DNA of 64,000 nt, from positions 50,285,268 to 50,349,267 of the forward strand of contig CM070566.1 of the NCBI GenBank assembly GCA_036346405.1. The letters run 5' to 3'. A model generated the notes under the pieces. It was not told where the DNA came from and searched no databases. It worked only from the letters and a program-made list of their open reading frames with translations. Position 1 is the first letter of the stretch. Each line of letters starts with the position of its first letter. This stretch comes from Phyllostachys edulis. Lineage: Eukaryota > Streptophyta > Magnoliopsida > Poales > Poaceae. The translations under genes were made by a program, and so were the position numbers. Below are positions 1 through 11,234 of this stretch, one piece after another.

Positions 1-514
1 GGCGAGGATCGACATAAATGGGTACACATTCTATCGCAGGCTCGGGATATAAAAAGCACTAACGAGCAGCGGTGTCGCATAGATGCATTCAAGATGCCGA
101 TGGGCGGAGGAGCTCCTACTATGGGCAAATAGAGGAGATATGGGAGCTCGACTCGTGCTTTTCAAGATCCCCTATTTGGTGCCATTGGGTCCATCTCCCA
201 CGGTGAAGGTCGACAAGTACGGCGTCACTACCGTGGACCTCGAACGTGTCGGATACAAAGACGAACCATTCGTACTGGCTAACCAAGTTGTTCAAGTCTT
301 CTATGTTACCGACCCGGCAAATAAGAAGCGCCACGTAGTTCTTCATGGAAAAAGGAGGATTGTCGGAGTTGAGAATGTAGTGGACGAGGAAGAATACAAT
401 CAATTTGACAAGTTGTCTCCTTTCGGAAACGACATAAGGGTCGAGGAAGAAGAACGTGACGAAACTAGCTACATACGCGTCGATCATCATGAAGGGCTAA
501 TTTTTAAAGATTAA
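1..514 (+). pseudogene. TNP2-type CACTA transposase, C-terminal DUF4216 remnant
   Basis: The open stretch 83-514 encodes a protein ending with VGYKDEPFVLANQVVQVFY, then HVVLHGKRRIVGV and VDEEEYNQFD, which is the DUF4216 region at the C-terminus of plant CACTA TNP2 transposases. Upstream, other frames give INGYTFYRR (about 16-42) and, around 115-180, YYGQIEEIWELD and CHWV, which belong to the same domain. The domain is therefore present but split by at least two frameshifts and a stop near 48-50. The catalytic part lies outside the window. The stop codon is TAA at 512-514. A 3' flank follows that is duplicated after the second gene of the element. The family role is transposase; this copy looks inactive. 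Confidence 0.85.
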
Positions 515-683
515 TTGAACAATGTGTGTATATATATGTACGTTCTGATGAATGGTTAATTTTAGTTCATTTGAGTTAATTAATTGATTTGTACTGTGAA
601 ATGAATGTGATTGTTTCTCAAATGAATGTGAATTGGATGTATATACATGTACTTGTTGTCTTTTCTGCTTGTTTCAGAGGGCA

Positions 684-709
684 TGGCTAGCATTTCCTGA
701 GGCTAGCCA
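684..709. repeat. Perfect 8-bp inverted repeat after TNP2 gene (copy 1)
   Basis: TGGCTAGC, ten bases, GCTAGCCA. The identical hairpin recurs at 3448-3473 after the second gene of the element. The sequence in front (AATGAATG and GAATTGGATGT motifs) is also shared, so the 3' flanks of the two transposon genes are duplicates. The function is unknown; a termination or processing signal is possible. Confidence 0.75.
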
Positions 710-741
710 ATAAACAGATCTAGATATTAACCAATACAAAA

Positions 742-910
742 TAATATCACAGATGATTTGAACTTTAAACCGTCTTACATCACATATCACAGACGGTTGT
801 TTATTAAAACCGTCTGTGATACATGTATGTCACAGGCGGTTGTTTATTAAAACCGTCTGTGATACATCACATATCATAGACGGTTCTAAGTTAGAACCGT
901 TTGTGATAGT
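742..910. repeat. CACTA internal array of CACAGACGGT / ACCGTCTGTG motifs
   Basis: Several copies of CACAGACGGTT, a short spacer and AACCGTCTGTG follow one another, each able to fold on itself. The motif is the same as in the right subterminal array (3508-3950). CACTA transposases bind short repeated subterminal motifs, so this is probably a binding-site cluster left between the two genes. Confidence 0.7.
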
Positions 911-1047
911 ATGTAATTACTCCATAACTTCATAGGAAGTGAAATGACATGTCGGGCTATTGCAGATAACGCTGAGTGCACAATCTTCCCAAGGCTCATT
1001 CCAGGCGGATAGGGAGAAGATATACTCTCTGCTGACCCTAGGAAGCA

Positions 1048-3105
1048 ATGAGCATCCGGTCGCACGAGAGGCGCCGTGTTTATGTTACATGGGAAAAATG
1101 GTTCCAAGCGGACTCCGGATCGTACCGGAGTAGGAAGAGAGCCAAAGCCGAGCGCGATGCAAAGCTACGAGAGGATCTTCGTGCATTCCTCAGAGATAAG
1201 CTCACTAAAAAAATCAGAGAGGAGGTCGCTGAAAAAATCAGACATGAGGTCACTCAATCCCTCAGAGAGGAGATTCGTGCATCCGATCAAAAGCAGATGG
1301 AGACCTTTGAGGAAAGGATTAGGGGATTGCAACTCCCAAATCGGTTGCAAGCCCTCCCCTCTTCGTGCTAGCCACCCCCCAAACTTCGAGTAGGCTGGCG
1401 TCCAATCCTAACCCTACCCCAATAGGTGACGACAGATTTCCCGTCGATGACATCCAGGTAATAATTATTATCTCTGGAATGCTCGATCCATTGATAGGCC
1501 TGTTGGAGTAGCTAATTTTGTATCGTTATGTACGTAGGTGGCTATGAAGTGCAAGCTCTAAGTGAGATATGTCTCTGTTGCCCTAGATGCTGCTTGGGGC
1601 CAGGTGTATCCATCTGGTGTCGGAGCTTTGGTGCACTGTGCAAATCTAGCGCCGGATTTCGCAAAAGTGAATGTGGATGGTGTTTGTGCCAATTTCGAGG
1701 CCGTCCCGCTAAAAATTCCCCCAAACGATGAGGTCATGACTCTAGGGCAAGCCGTTGGAACATTCATCCAGTGGCCCAAGGAGGACATCTGCCTGGAGCT
1801 ACCTGCTCCGGTGTTAACTTCATGGGAATGTCCTGCAACGGCATCAAGTCCACGGGACCTGACTGCACCGAAGCTACCTGCACTGACACGGCAAGGGCCC
1901 GCTGCATCATATGCATCTACACCTCGTGCTCAGTCGACTCTTGTGAAGTCGACCTATACAAAGTGAGGCAGCAAGGGCAAATCGAAGACGATCGACTCCT
2001 CTCCTGATATCCCCTTCTTGCCGTTGGCCCGAAAATTCATGCTAGGTGAGCCGTTGCTCGAGAAGTTAGACAGCCCTACCCTAGGACCGGATTGCACGGA
2101 ATTGCATACATGGTACATGGAACAGTCCAACAAGCCGGTTGATCAACGACGCTCGGGTTTCACCGTCAAGTTCAAGGAGGATCATTTTAACCACATGCAT
2201 CAAGACGCTGTCTTCACGGTGACCTTCGACGACTTGTTCTGTCTCTTCAACCTCGACGAGCTCGACGTCTCACTCATACGATCTTGGACACTGTAAGTGT
2301 GTACAATCACGATCAATGTTAAGTGTAATACCGATAAATGTTATATATAACTCCTTGCTTTTGTATATAGATACATGATCTCTGAAGCCGAAAGAAGGAA
2401 ATCACCGGTAGGTTTCCTCGACCCACACATTGTCTCCGAGCAAAGCATCACGGCGAATGCAATGCAACATTAAATCCGAGAATTACGTTATAGATTTTTT
2501 CATGGCTCGCCGCAACAAGGAATTCATACTTTTGCCCTACAACCAGAAGTAAGTGTTGCACTACTGGCTATACTTATTGATTTGTACTTTATAAGCAACA
2601 CGAACTTAGGTTTAATGACCATGCCGACATACCGTGTAGCTACTTTCGATTCTAATTGTAATTATACCAAAACGAAATCGTAATATACCTAGATTCCCTC
2701 TGGAGGGCCACTCACAACTTCACAATTATTCGAATTTAATCATCGTAAACACATTTCCTCCATAGAAACTCTATTGTAGTCTTTCTTTCCTTTGCAATGG
2801 CTAAGGCTAACTTCTTGGAGTCACGTAGGGTGTTCGACGTGTTACATGCTAGAGGATGGAATATCAGGGGAAGGACGCTGTCACATGATCAAAAATTCCC
2901 GGTACTCGCTAGCTAGTACACATTAATCCTATATAACACTTCGTAGTAATGCCTCTCGAACTAACCAATTCTATTTTTGCAGTGCCACCAGTAGCCGCCG
3001 GGCCGCAATGTCTGTGGATACTATGTTTGCCACAACATGCAACTACTCATCGGTTTCGCGATCACCAATGATCCTCAGGTTTGTCAATCTTTCAACAATT
3101 ATTTC
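1048..3105 (+). pseudogene. CACTA second gene: DUF8039 plus Ulp1/C48-protease-like domain, broken
   Basis: Pieces in several frames match the accessory protein carried by many grass CACTA elements. A charged coiled-coil-like N-terminus lies at 1048-1371 (repeated KKIREEVAEKIRHEV). A DUF8039-like piece is at 1562-1800 (VSVALDAAWGQVYPSGVG, IPPNDEVMTLGQAV). A Ulp1-like part starts near 2018 (LHTWYMEQSNK, FTVTFDDLFCLFNLDELDV) and continues through short exons at about 2371-2550 and 2797-2900 to the Cys-box VCGYYVCHNMQLL at about 3007-3045. In the Cys-box exon an in-frame TAG at 2992-2994 sits between CHQ and PPGRN, just before the expected catalytic cysteine, so the protease would be truncated. 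Exon borders are inferred from AG/GT sites. In the family this domain resembles SUMO-type proteases; its role in transposition is not established. Confidence 0.7.
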
Positions 3106-3447
3106 ATATATACTTACCAATTTATATAAGCACGAATTTAATCTTCCTATCGATAGGTTGCGACCATCGACGAAACTGCGTTGAAACAGAGCGAGCTCAT
3201 AAAAGTTCGATCATACCTTGCGTCATTCCTGAACAGACAGGTCATAAATCTAGATGGGAGTTTCTACAGTGTAGATTGAACTTGATTGGGATAGATTGAA
3301 CTTAATGGTACATGTGTGTAAATTAATGTACATTAATGGTTAAAGTTAATTGATTTGTGAATTGGATGTGCTTGTTTCTGAAATGAATGCAATTTTGATG
3401 TGCTTCTGAAATGAATGCGAATTGGATGTGCTTGTTTCAGAGGGGCA

Positions 3448-3473
3448 TGGCTAGCATTTCCTGAGGCTAGCCA
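3448..3473. repeat. Perfect 8-bp inverted repeat after second CACTA gene (copy 2)
   Basis: Same TGGCTAGC / GCTAGCCA hairpin with an identical 10-base loop as at 684-709, again followed by AATAAACAGA. Confidence 0.75.
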
Positions 3474-3507
3474 ATAAACAGAAATAGATTTAGCAATGCA
3501 AAAGACT

Positions 3508-3950
3508 ACCACAGACGGTCTGTAGATGAAACCGTCTGTGATAGTCGACTACCACAGACGGTGTGTAGATGAAACCGTCTGTGATAGTAGACTACCATAT
3601 ACGGTGTGTAGATGAAACCGTCTGTGATAGTCGACTACCACAGACGGTGTGTAGATGAAACTGTCTGTGATAGTCGACTACCACAGACGGTGTGTAGATA
3701 AAACCATCTGTGATAGTCGACTACCACAAACGGTGTGTAGATGAAACCATCTGTGATAGTCGACTACCACAGACAGTGTGTAGATGAACTATCACAGACG
3801 GTTTCATCTACACACCATCTATGGTAGTCTACTATCACGAGCGGTTTCATCTACACACCGTCATGGTAATCGACTATCACGACGGTTTCATCTACGCATC
3901 GCTCAGGTAATCGACTATCACGACAGTTTCATCTGAACCGCCTGTGATAG
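3508..3950. repeat. CACTA subterminal array: 43-bp tandem units meeting in a large inverted repeat
   Basis: About seven head-to-tail copies of a 43-bp unit (ACTACCACAGACGGTGTG, then TAGATGAAACCGTCTGTG, then ATAGTCG) run from about 3508 to 3786. At about 3787 the orientation flips, and three to four degenerate copies run in reverse to about 3950. Each unit also contains a CACAGACGGT / ACCGTCTGTG inverted pair. The array can fold at two scales: small hairpins per unit and one long stem across 3787. It lies directly inside the right end of the CACTA element. Confidence 0.85.
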
Positions 3951-4063
3951 TATGTTTACTGACGGTTCAAAACCGCCTGCGTGATGACCTCATGCATTAC
4001 TGACCCATAAACTCAGATGGCTCACGAAACCGTCTGTGATGGCGTTTTTGAACCGTATGTGAA

Positions 4064-4082
4064 GGCCTTTTCTGTAGTAGTG
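4064..4082 (-). repeat. Right terminal inverted repeat of the CACTA element
   Basis: Reads CACTACTACAGAAAAGGCC on the minus strand. It ends in the CACTA hallmark at 4078-4082. Confidence 0.85.
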
Positions 4083-7000
4083 TGTGGTACTAGCAATTAT
4101 TAGGGTTTGAGGAGTAAAACCAACTTATTCCACTCCTTTCAGTCAATGGACCACCAATGACTGCCCAAATCATTTCATGTTTGAAGAATGATTGTTTAGG
4201 GTATTTTAATACCCCGGTACTTAAGCAATACTAGCATGTCGCTTAAGTACAACCTATAGCTAGTATTACCATATATTTACTAAGGTGACAAGGAATAATG
4301 GATTCAATAACAATGGATGGCATATTAATTAATTAATCAACAAATGGGTGTTTAACTACCTTAAGCTTTAACATACATTTCATTAAATAATTAAAGCATG
4401 CAATTTTGGTTAATTTAAATGAATATAATTTGCATAAAATATAGGATCAAAATGATCAAAGCATTGACTCGCCTGGGTCAATTTACCGCGGCCTTGATCT
4501 TACTCAAAGCTTTCCTCGTCAATGGTCTTGAATTCTTGGTCTGCGTCTCTATCCGAATCTTGATCCCGCTTGAGTTGTTGTTTCTTCGGGACTCCAACTT
4601 CTAATTACACGATAACGACTGTGAAACCAAAGAAATCCAAAGAACTTCAAAAGACCAAATAAATTCAAATGAGTTTGAGTAAGATTTGCAATGATCGAGA
4701 TTATGAGAGAAGATTAAGTGAATGAGGGATGTTTGACAAAGTCAAATGATTATTTGAGTGGAAGGGAAATGGCGGGGAAACTCTGCCGGGAAGGAAAACA
4801 AAGAAGGATCAAAGTTGAAGGAGCATTTATCAGAATATACCGCTTTGGATTGGAAGGTGGCAAGATATTGCCGATTTGAGGAAAACTTATGGCTTGATCT
4901 TAGATTTGAAAGCTTCTTTGATTAATGGATATTTATTAAGGAAGCCACATCAGTAGGGTTAGATTTAGGATAGATGTGAGTCTAAAAGAACACTGAGCAT
5001 TATGCGAAGAGCGTTAAACATTAGGGATTAGGATGTGAGTTCAACAAGCGAGGAATATAATTTTAATTGTCGAGTTAAACTTGGAGTCCAATTTTTACCG
5101 GAGTTCACAATTAAGGTTGTGCCTCGAATTGTTGATACATTAATTATTTCTAAAAACCACTGATGATTTATATCTAGAGATAAAGATAGAGTGATTGATA
5201 TTGGGCAAGATTATATTTTTAGCAAGACATCAAATTTAAGTTGTAATTCAAATTAGATGGCAAGGCATGTTGGTTAATTAATTCACTTTTAACTTATTTG
5301 CCACTTACACAAGGTTAAGCATATAATTAAGGTAAGGATGAGAGACTTAAGATTTACAGGATTCGTTTTCCTTAAATATTAAATTGCCATTTTAAATGTC
5401 TTCAAGATTTTTGGGGTACGGAGATGATAGAAGATATTTCTGGCCGAGCTTATTCTCACACCAATTATTTTTAGTTATCTTTTATAACTTTAGATCGGGA
5501 GATAAAGAGGCGATAGCTTTCAATTGGATTGAAGGAGATTTGATAGAATTTGCAAGATAATTCAAGTTTCTAGAGCAAGATATTGAGATCAACATAAATT
5601 ATTCTTGAATAGCTTTAAATAGGCTTGGTGCACCCGGCGGTGGCTGGAACCTTCTCTGCTCTGCGTGTGGTCTTAGATTGAGTTGTCAGGGTTTGACTTG
5701 GCTCGCCGTCTGCCCGTCCCCACCTTGGATTCAGTAATACTACTACTCGTCTTCGTTGTACTACGACCGACGTGCCATTGACTTGTTCACCACGGATTTA
5801 AATTCGATTTCCCAAAATTTGTAAATTAATTTCTTGTATCTTATAACTTTTAAATATTAGTGGAAGATTAAATTAGCTTAAGCTACCAATTTAACAACCA
5901 ATAGCTTCAGAGGGTTTGTTAAATGGAAATTAACCAATGATTTAACATGATCATCAGTTAGCAGATGAACTAAATAGAGCCCGATAGACTGCATCCAAAC
6001 ATGCTTAAAGGGGAGGGCCCACACGTCATTGAGAGAATGAGAGAGAGAGAGAGGTCACACAAGAACAACAGAGAGGCTTCACTGCCGATTGGGGTGGGGA
6101 GAAACCAGGGGGCGCACGGTCGGCGGGCTGGTCGGCGGCGAAGTGAGGCCGGGAGGCGGCGAGAGCTACAAATGGGCCACCGGGTTGTGGAGGACGCCAA
6201 GGAGGTGACATCATTGTTGGGGCGACACCGAGTAGCAAGCGGCGGCGGTTGAAGCGGCCGAGTCAGCGGCCAAATGGAGGCGACGGCGGCAAGGGAGGAG
6301 AGGGAAGGGTTGGCGAGCATAGGCACGAGAGAGGTGTCGGGAAGTCACCAAGCAGCTCGTGGAGGCGGAGGAGCACCGGAGCGGGCGGTGACGGGAGCTG
6401 TGGGCAGCATGAGCGGCTTAGGCGGCTGCGGCCTAGGGCGGCGTGGCGTGGCCGCCGATTAGGGTAGCCGAAGTGCGGTGTGGTGCTCGGCGGCGGCGAT
6501 TGAGCCATGGGGATCGGAGGACGAAGAAGCGGCGAGGAGGACGCGTCGACTGAGTGGGAAGAAAAGCGAAACCCGGCGCTCTGCAGCTCAACCAAGAAAT
6601 TGAGGTGGGGAAAATACTCAAGGGACACTAGAACACCATGAGACGCGGTAGGAAGGGGAAAAGTCCACTTTGGAGGGACAGGTTCCTCGGTGGCGCGACG
6701 GTCAAGAGGAGCCATGGCGCTTCGGTTGCTCTGGCGAGGTGGTGGAGGGAAAAAGGATGGCCAGGGCTCTCTCTTGTAGCTGGGAGAGGAAAGAGCCGTT
6801 GGAGGAGCTTGGGCGTGTCGTGGTCGGCCGGGAGTGGCGTCGTGGGCGGCTTTGTCTTGGAGGTGACAAGGCAACGTGGCGAGTAGCGCGCGGGGGCTCG
6901 TCTTGAGGTCGAGAGGAGCGGGCGTCAGAAAGGGCTCGCGTCGCAGGAGAGGCACTGGGTTGGTGGCGTCTTGACTAAGCGTCGCGGCCAGGGTGTGATG

Positions 7001-7396
7001 CCGGGGAAGAAGACAAGAGGGAAGGAGAGCCAAGCTAAGGAATAGGCGGGAGTAGGGGTTGGTGCAGAGGCGGTGGCGGGTGGCAGAGGAGCCAGCAGGG
7101 CGTGGCAGAGGAGGCGTGGGAGCTCATGGTGGCGTGCACGCAAGGGAGAGAGAAGGAGCGGCTGGCTCGGTGAAGAAGACCAGAGGGACGGGGAGGCTGG
7201 GTGAGAAGAAGAGGCCGGGGAAGTTGGCCGGGAGTGGCGACCGGGCCGGCCCAAAAGAAAAAGGGGGCTAAGCCTAAGGAGTTAGGGTTTGAGCCCAGAA
7301 AACAAAGGAGGCTAACTTTGAAAAAGGCCCGAAAATTTCAAAAGAGGGAAACTCAAACCAGAATTCGAATTTCAGGGATCAAGGATATTTGAAACA
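4083..7396 (-). mobile_element. Truncated large LTR (gypsy-type), reverse orientation
   Basis: Read on the minus strand this region parallels the solo LTR at 11593-15383. From about 7394 it gives TGTGTTTCAAAT (same words at 11699), a GC-rich leader, the block GGCGAGTCAATGCTTTGA (about 4470), GCATGC plus a TTTAATT-rich stretch, and finally the counterpart of 13800-14010 at 4090-4330. It is interrupted by the CACTA element at 4083 and lacks the first hundred or so bases of the LTR, so neither terminus nor a TSD is visible. The GC-rich interval 6000-7280 holds long overlapping open frames on both strands with no recognisable domain, which I read as composition artefacts. Between 4400 and 5990 the sequence is AT-rich LTR with no gene seen. 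Confidence 0.65.
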
Positions 7397-8306
7397 CAAA
7401 CCTGAGCTTAAAGAAGAAAGGAAGTTATTGCTTCATATCTTCTCCTCTCCATACGTTTTTTTATACGCCGTCGGTCGTTCCATGTGAACTGCATGTTTAA
7501 TTTTCTCCTCCCATTCCACCGCTTACCATGAAAGAAACAACTTGCCATCAATCTGATCCGTGTTGCAAAATGATTGAGTAGCATTAAAAAAAAAGAACAC
7601 TTCGATTAGCTGAAAATGATCCTAGTTCCCATCTTTCTTTTCTTCGTTCCCTCTCCAAGGCCGCTTCTGTCTTAACCTAAGTGAAAAAATGGCTTGTCTT
7701 GTCATTCGATCGATCCGCCACCATGGGAACGAAGCGGTATCGAATGTAACACTTTCTTTGAAAGAGAAACGCCACCTAGCTCTCTTTTATCATCAAAATT
7801 TGCGACCTTTGTGAGGACTTGAAGGTCATCCGGAGAGGAGGATAGCATCGCCACGCGAAAGAGAAGCGGAGAACGTGCTACTTTGTCGCCAACGCCATGG
7901 TTGTTGATGCCTTCAACTGAGATGGCGGACGGCATGACGTTGGACCGGCCGGCCGGCTATCCACGAGGGCGGCGTGGTGTGAGTGTGACTTCACGCCGCC
8001 ACCCTTTGTACACGGTGGTCAATACAATACTTTTAGATAATCCTAAGCAACTCGTGATTACAAAAGAGCCAATGTTTGTGTTCATTCGTACATCTGTCTG
8101 TCCATTTCTTGCAACATCCACAGTTACTACTTAACACGCAATTGATAATGCCCTCGCGTCAACATCCATAGATTCATGCATAAGTTAAAGCGGTTGTCAT
8201 CGTCTCCTCTGCTACATTGGTTTATCTATCTCAGTGAATGCATTGCGTAGCAGCCTGTTAGAGTTGAACACCATCACTGTGGCCGGTGTTGCCAAGGTTG
8301 CTCTGG

Positions 8307-8552
8307 CAGGGGAGGGGGGACCGATTTGGCGGAAAATCGGAAAATTTGGGCCAATTTTGGCCGAAATTTTCCCCAAAAAAAAAAGAATTTTGCTGATTTT
8401 AAATATTAAAAAAACACATTCAAACAAAATTCAAGTAAATTTGACTTTTTGGAACAAAATTCAAGCAAACCGGTTTTTTTGAACCCACTTTGAATTCCTA
8501 CCGCGAGCAATAGAACCGAAATCACTGATTTTCGGCCGAAATTCAGAACCTG
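8307..8552. mobile_element. hAT-type MITE, CAGGG...CCTG, 246 bp
   Basis: Starts CAGGGGAGG and ends GAACCTG, with TGCTCTGG before it (8299-8306) and TGTTTTGG after it (8553-8560), a decayed 8-bp target duplication. Its counterpart at 26041-26295 keeps a perfect TSD. The empty site is seen at about 21873, which reads straight through TTGCTCTGGTCAAGCTCC. The interior is rich in AAATTTTGG-type words shared with the other CAGGGTTC MITEs of the window. Confidence 0.8.
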
Positions 8553-10891
8553 TGTTTTGGTCAAGCTCCTCTAGATCGGCCTCACCGTGCTAAAGACCGC
8601 AATTCAGAATGTCAAAGTGCCTTCGCTGTTTATCTATACAAGAAATTAGACCACATCATCTCACATGTACTCTCATGTAGTACTTAGTTGTAATAAAACA
8701 GCACACTTATTGCTGCTAGCCTGCACACGTCATTGTTTCTCTCTGGTTTCTTCTCCTCGCTCTGCAAGTCTATATATTAGTCTGCATAGTGATTCTTCTG
8801 GATTATTTCCACTTACTTCCCATTCTCCTTTACGCCCTTAACCTGAAAGAAACAACTTAAAAGCTGGCCACTTTCGCCACTCGCCATGGGAATGAGCGGC
8901 AACAGGAATAGAACACTTCGCTAAAGATGACCAAAGCGTCTATCTTTCCTAGTGTTCTCTAAGGCCCATTAGCAATGGCGCCGAGTGCTGTGACTGGTTG
9001 GGTCGTGGACTGGATATAGTTGCATCAACCATGTAAAAGAGAAGCCCATTAAGGGTCAGGGGCCTTCATGATCACTGCGCCGCGGTGCGATGAGTGGGAA
9101 GTCGTCTTCAGTTCTTCACAGCTCAGGTTTTCTTCAGTGTAAGTGTGCTTTCTGATGACAACAAAATGCAGTTGCCCTCACAAGTGTGGGTCAAGTACGT
9201 CATTTTCCCACAAGTAATGTTGAGTTAAAAGCTGAAAACTAGCAATTCCAATATTAGGAAAGTTAACGGTTGTGTTTGCCTATGGATTTGTCCATCCTTG
9301 TTTCCTACTGATGTGCTTAATTATTTCTAGTAGCACCTCCATTTGCTTGACGCCATTGATGCTTTATAGCCCCAAACACTATGATTACAGTCAAAGTTTC
9401 TCCATGGGAGCACCTCCTGCGGTTGAGAAATGAGATAGCTGCGCTGAGCATACGATGGCTATCTTCTAGCACATTGCCAAATCAAAGTAAACATATAGAT
9501 GCTACACAGAAACAGCGTGGTGATCTTTTGATCTAACTGTCAATGCAATGCATATCCAACCGATGATCCTGCACGATCTCAAGAATACATCGATCCATCA
9601 GGGTTTACTTTTATTTTGCTTCTCCTTTCCCTACTTTAACCTAAAGAAACAGCTATGGTCTTAGTATGATCAGTATCAATCGCAACGGAAATGAGCGGCA
9701 TCAAGAATGGAACACTTTGATGGGATGCGGTTTGTAGATCTTTGCACTTTTTGAAAGCCCGCTAGTAGATAAACAGAGAAGGCACTTTGACATTCTGAAG
9801 TTGGAAATTCATTTTCTCTCGTGAGCTTATCATCTTACTAAGTTGGAAATTTCCATTGCTGTTGTTTTAAACCTCCGTGAGCGGCTGATGACTTAAAAAT
9901 TTTCATTGCTAGCTAGCATTTTGTAGCTCCCTGATAGAACCTGGAAGGTACCTGGACAAATCGAACAATACAGACATAATTAGTAAAGCAGCACACTAAC
10001 CTCTTATAGTCAAAAGCACATATCGAAGTATCCAACTGATAGTCCTAAATTATCTTGTGACTAAGCCTGAGAGACAATTATCTTGTGGCTAACTTTTTAT
10101 AGTCAAAAGCACGTAATCTAAGTATCCATCCGAATCACATTGCGCGGCGCAGACCGATCCAGGCAGAGAGGTGGTTAAGTGGACGTTTTGGGTGGATAAA
10201 TCTGAAGCTGCCAGTTTATCAAGCCGTGTTTGTCTCCCATCTCATGATGATGAGAAGATAGAAACACATGAACATGGATGTTTAATTTCGTCTCCCATCT
10301 CATGTATAACTGAGAATTAATTAGCTGAACATGTGCATAAATTGCTTTTCTCCATTTAGCAAATGGGATATTAACTGTGTACGTTTCGCAATTCGATAAT
10401 CAGATTGTGTAGTGCTTGATACAGTAACACACTTCAGCAGATCGAACACCTACCGCAACTTAATTACTTGTACTCAGACATCGTACGATTAGCACCGAGC
10501 CGTATTAGGTCAAAATGTGAATACGAAGAAAATTTCGATTTTTACCAAATTTAGAAGCTTCGAAAACTTCTCATAAAATTACATGTAGTTCAACGTATGT
10601 TAGACATCTCTGCAAAATTTCAAGATTAAACTTGATGGCATTTGCAAGATACAAAAAATGGCAAATTCTGTCTGGAATAGTGTCCAAACAGTGTTTCACA
10701 TTTTTTGCTAGAATTTATCCTTTCTGTATATCGTAAATGCAATCAATTTTGATTTTAAAAATTTTCAGAGATATAGAACATATCCGCCAGTACATGTGGT
10801 AATTGTTTGAGAATTTTTTGAAACTTCTAGGTTTGTTGAAAATCACATTTGCATCGTATTAGGATTTTCACCGCATGTCACCATTCGAACC

Positions 10892-11234
10892 CAGGGTTCA
10901 CAATTTCGCCGAAATTTCCGAAAATTCGTTCAGTTCGTCTCCATCCAAAAGGAAACAGTTTCGTTCAAAAAATTCCGGTTCATTTGAATTGTAAGGGTAA
11001 AAAAGGTTAACGCAGTCAACACATCATAAGTATGCAACTAGCCCAGTGGTATGTTCGCATCTGTAGCGCTAGTGAGACCTGGGTTCGAACTGGGCTCACG
11101 ATGAATTCTTTTCATTTTTTTAATTTTAAAATTCAAATTCGATCAAACCATGGCCGAAAATCACCGAAATTTCAGGAATTTTGCCCATTTCGCTACCAAA
11201 CGAAAGAAAATACAAAACGAAATTGAAAACCCTG
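10892..11234. mobile_element. hAT-type MITE, 343 bp, with perfect 8-bp TSD
   Basis: Begins CAGGGTTCACAATTTCG and ends CGAAATTGAAAACCCTG, giving imperfect terminal inverted repeats. TTCGAACC occurs on both sides (10884-10891 and 11235-11242). The corresponding empty site in the sister unit is near 18489. It carries an internal tRNA-like segment at about 11036-11100. Confidence 0.88.
11036..11100 (+). other. tRNA-like segment with Pol III A- and B-box matches inside a MITE
   Basis: CTAGCCCAGTGGTATG resembles an A box (TRGCNNAGTGG), and GGGTTCGAACTGGGC about 40 bases downstream resembles a B box (GGTTCGANNCC). The ends AGCCCAG and CTGGGCT could pair. It is not a convincing full cloverleaf, so I do not call a tRNA gene. 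A similar B-box-like GGGTTCAAACCCTC lies at about 21377-21391 in a related element. Confidence 0.45.

Larger units (their letters stand above)
1..4082 (+). mobile_element. CACTA (En/Spm-like) DNA transposon, right part
   Basis: The window opens inside a CACTA element. Its right end is visible at 4064-4082, where the plus strand is the reverse complement of CACTACTACAGAAAAGGCC, a normal CACTA terminal repeat. The bases after it (TGT, 4083-4085) would be the 3-bp target duplication, but the left end lies before the window so this cannot be confirmed. Inside are the tail of a TNP2-type transposase gene (to 514), a second gene with DUF8039 and Ulp1-protease-like parts (1048 to about 3105), and two arrays of short inverted motifs (742-910 and 3508-3950) that fit subterminal transposase-binding repeats. 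Both genes carry frameshifts or stops, so this copy is probably not autonomous. It sits inside an older reversed LTR (4083-7396), whose sister LTR continues past the same point (near 14010). Confidence 0.88.

Noticed and set aside
3508..3950. CRISPR-like regular repeat
   Set aside because: Units are continuous without unique spacers, self-complementary, reverse orientation midway, and lie inside a CACTA end in a plant genome.
6000..7271. 256-codon minus-strand frame and overlapping plus-strand frames
   Set aside because: Same GC-rich LTR context in reverse orientation; Pro/Ser/Arg-rich with no recognisable domain.
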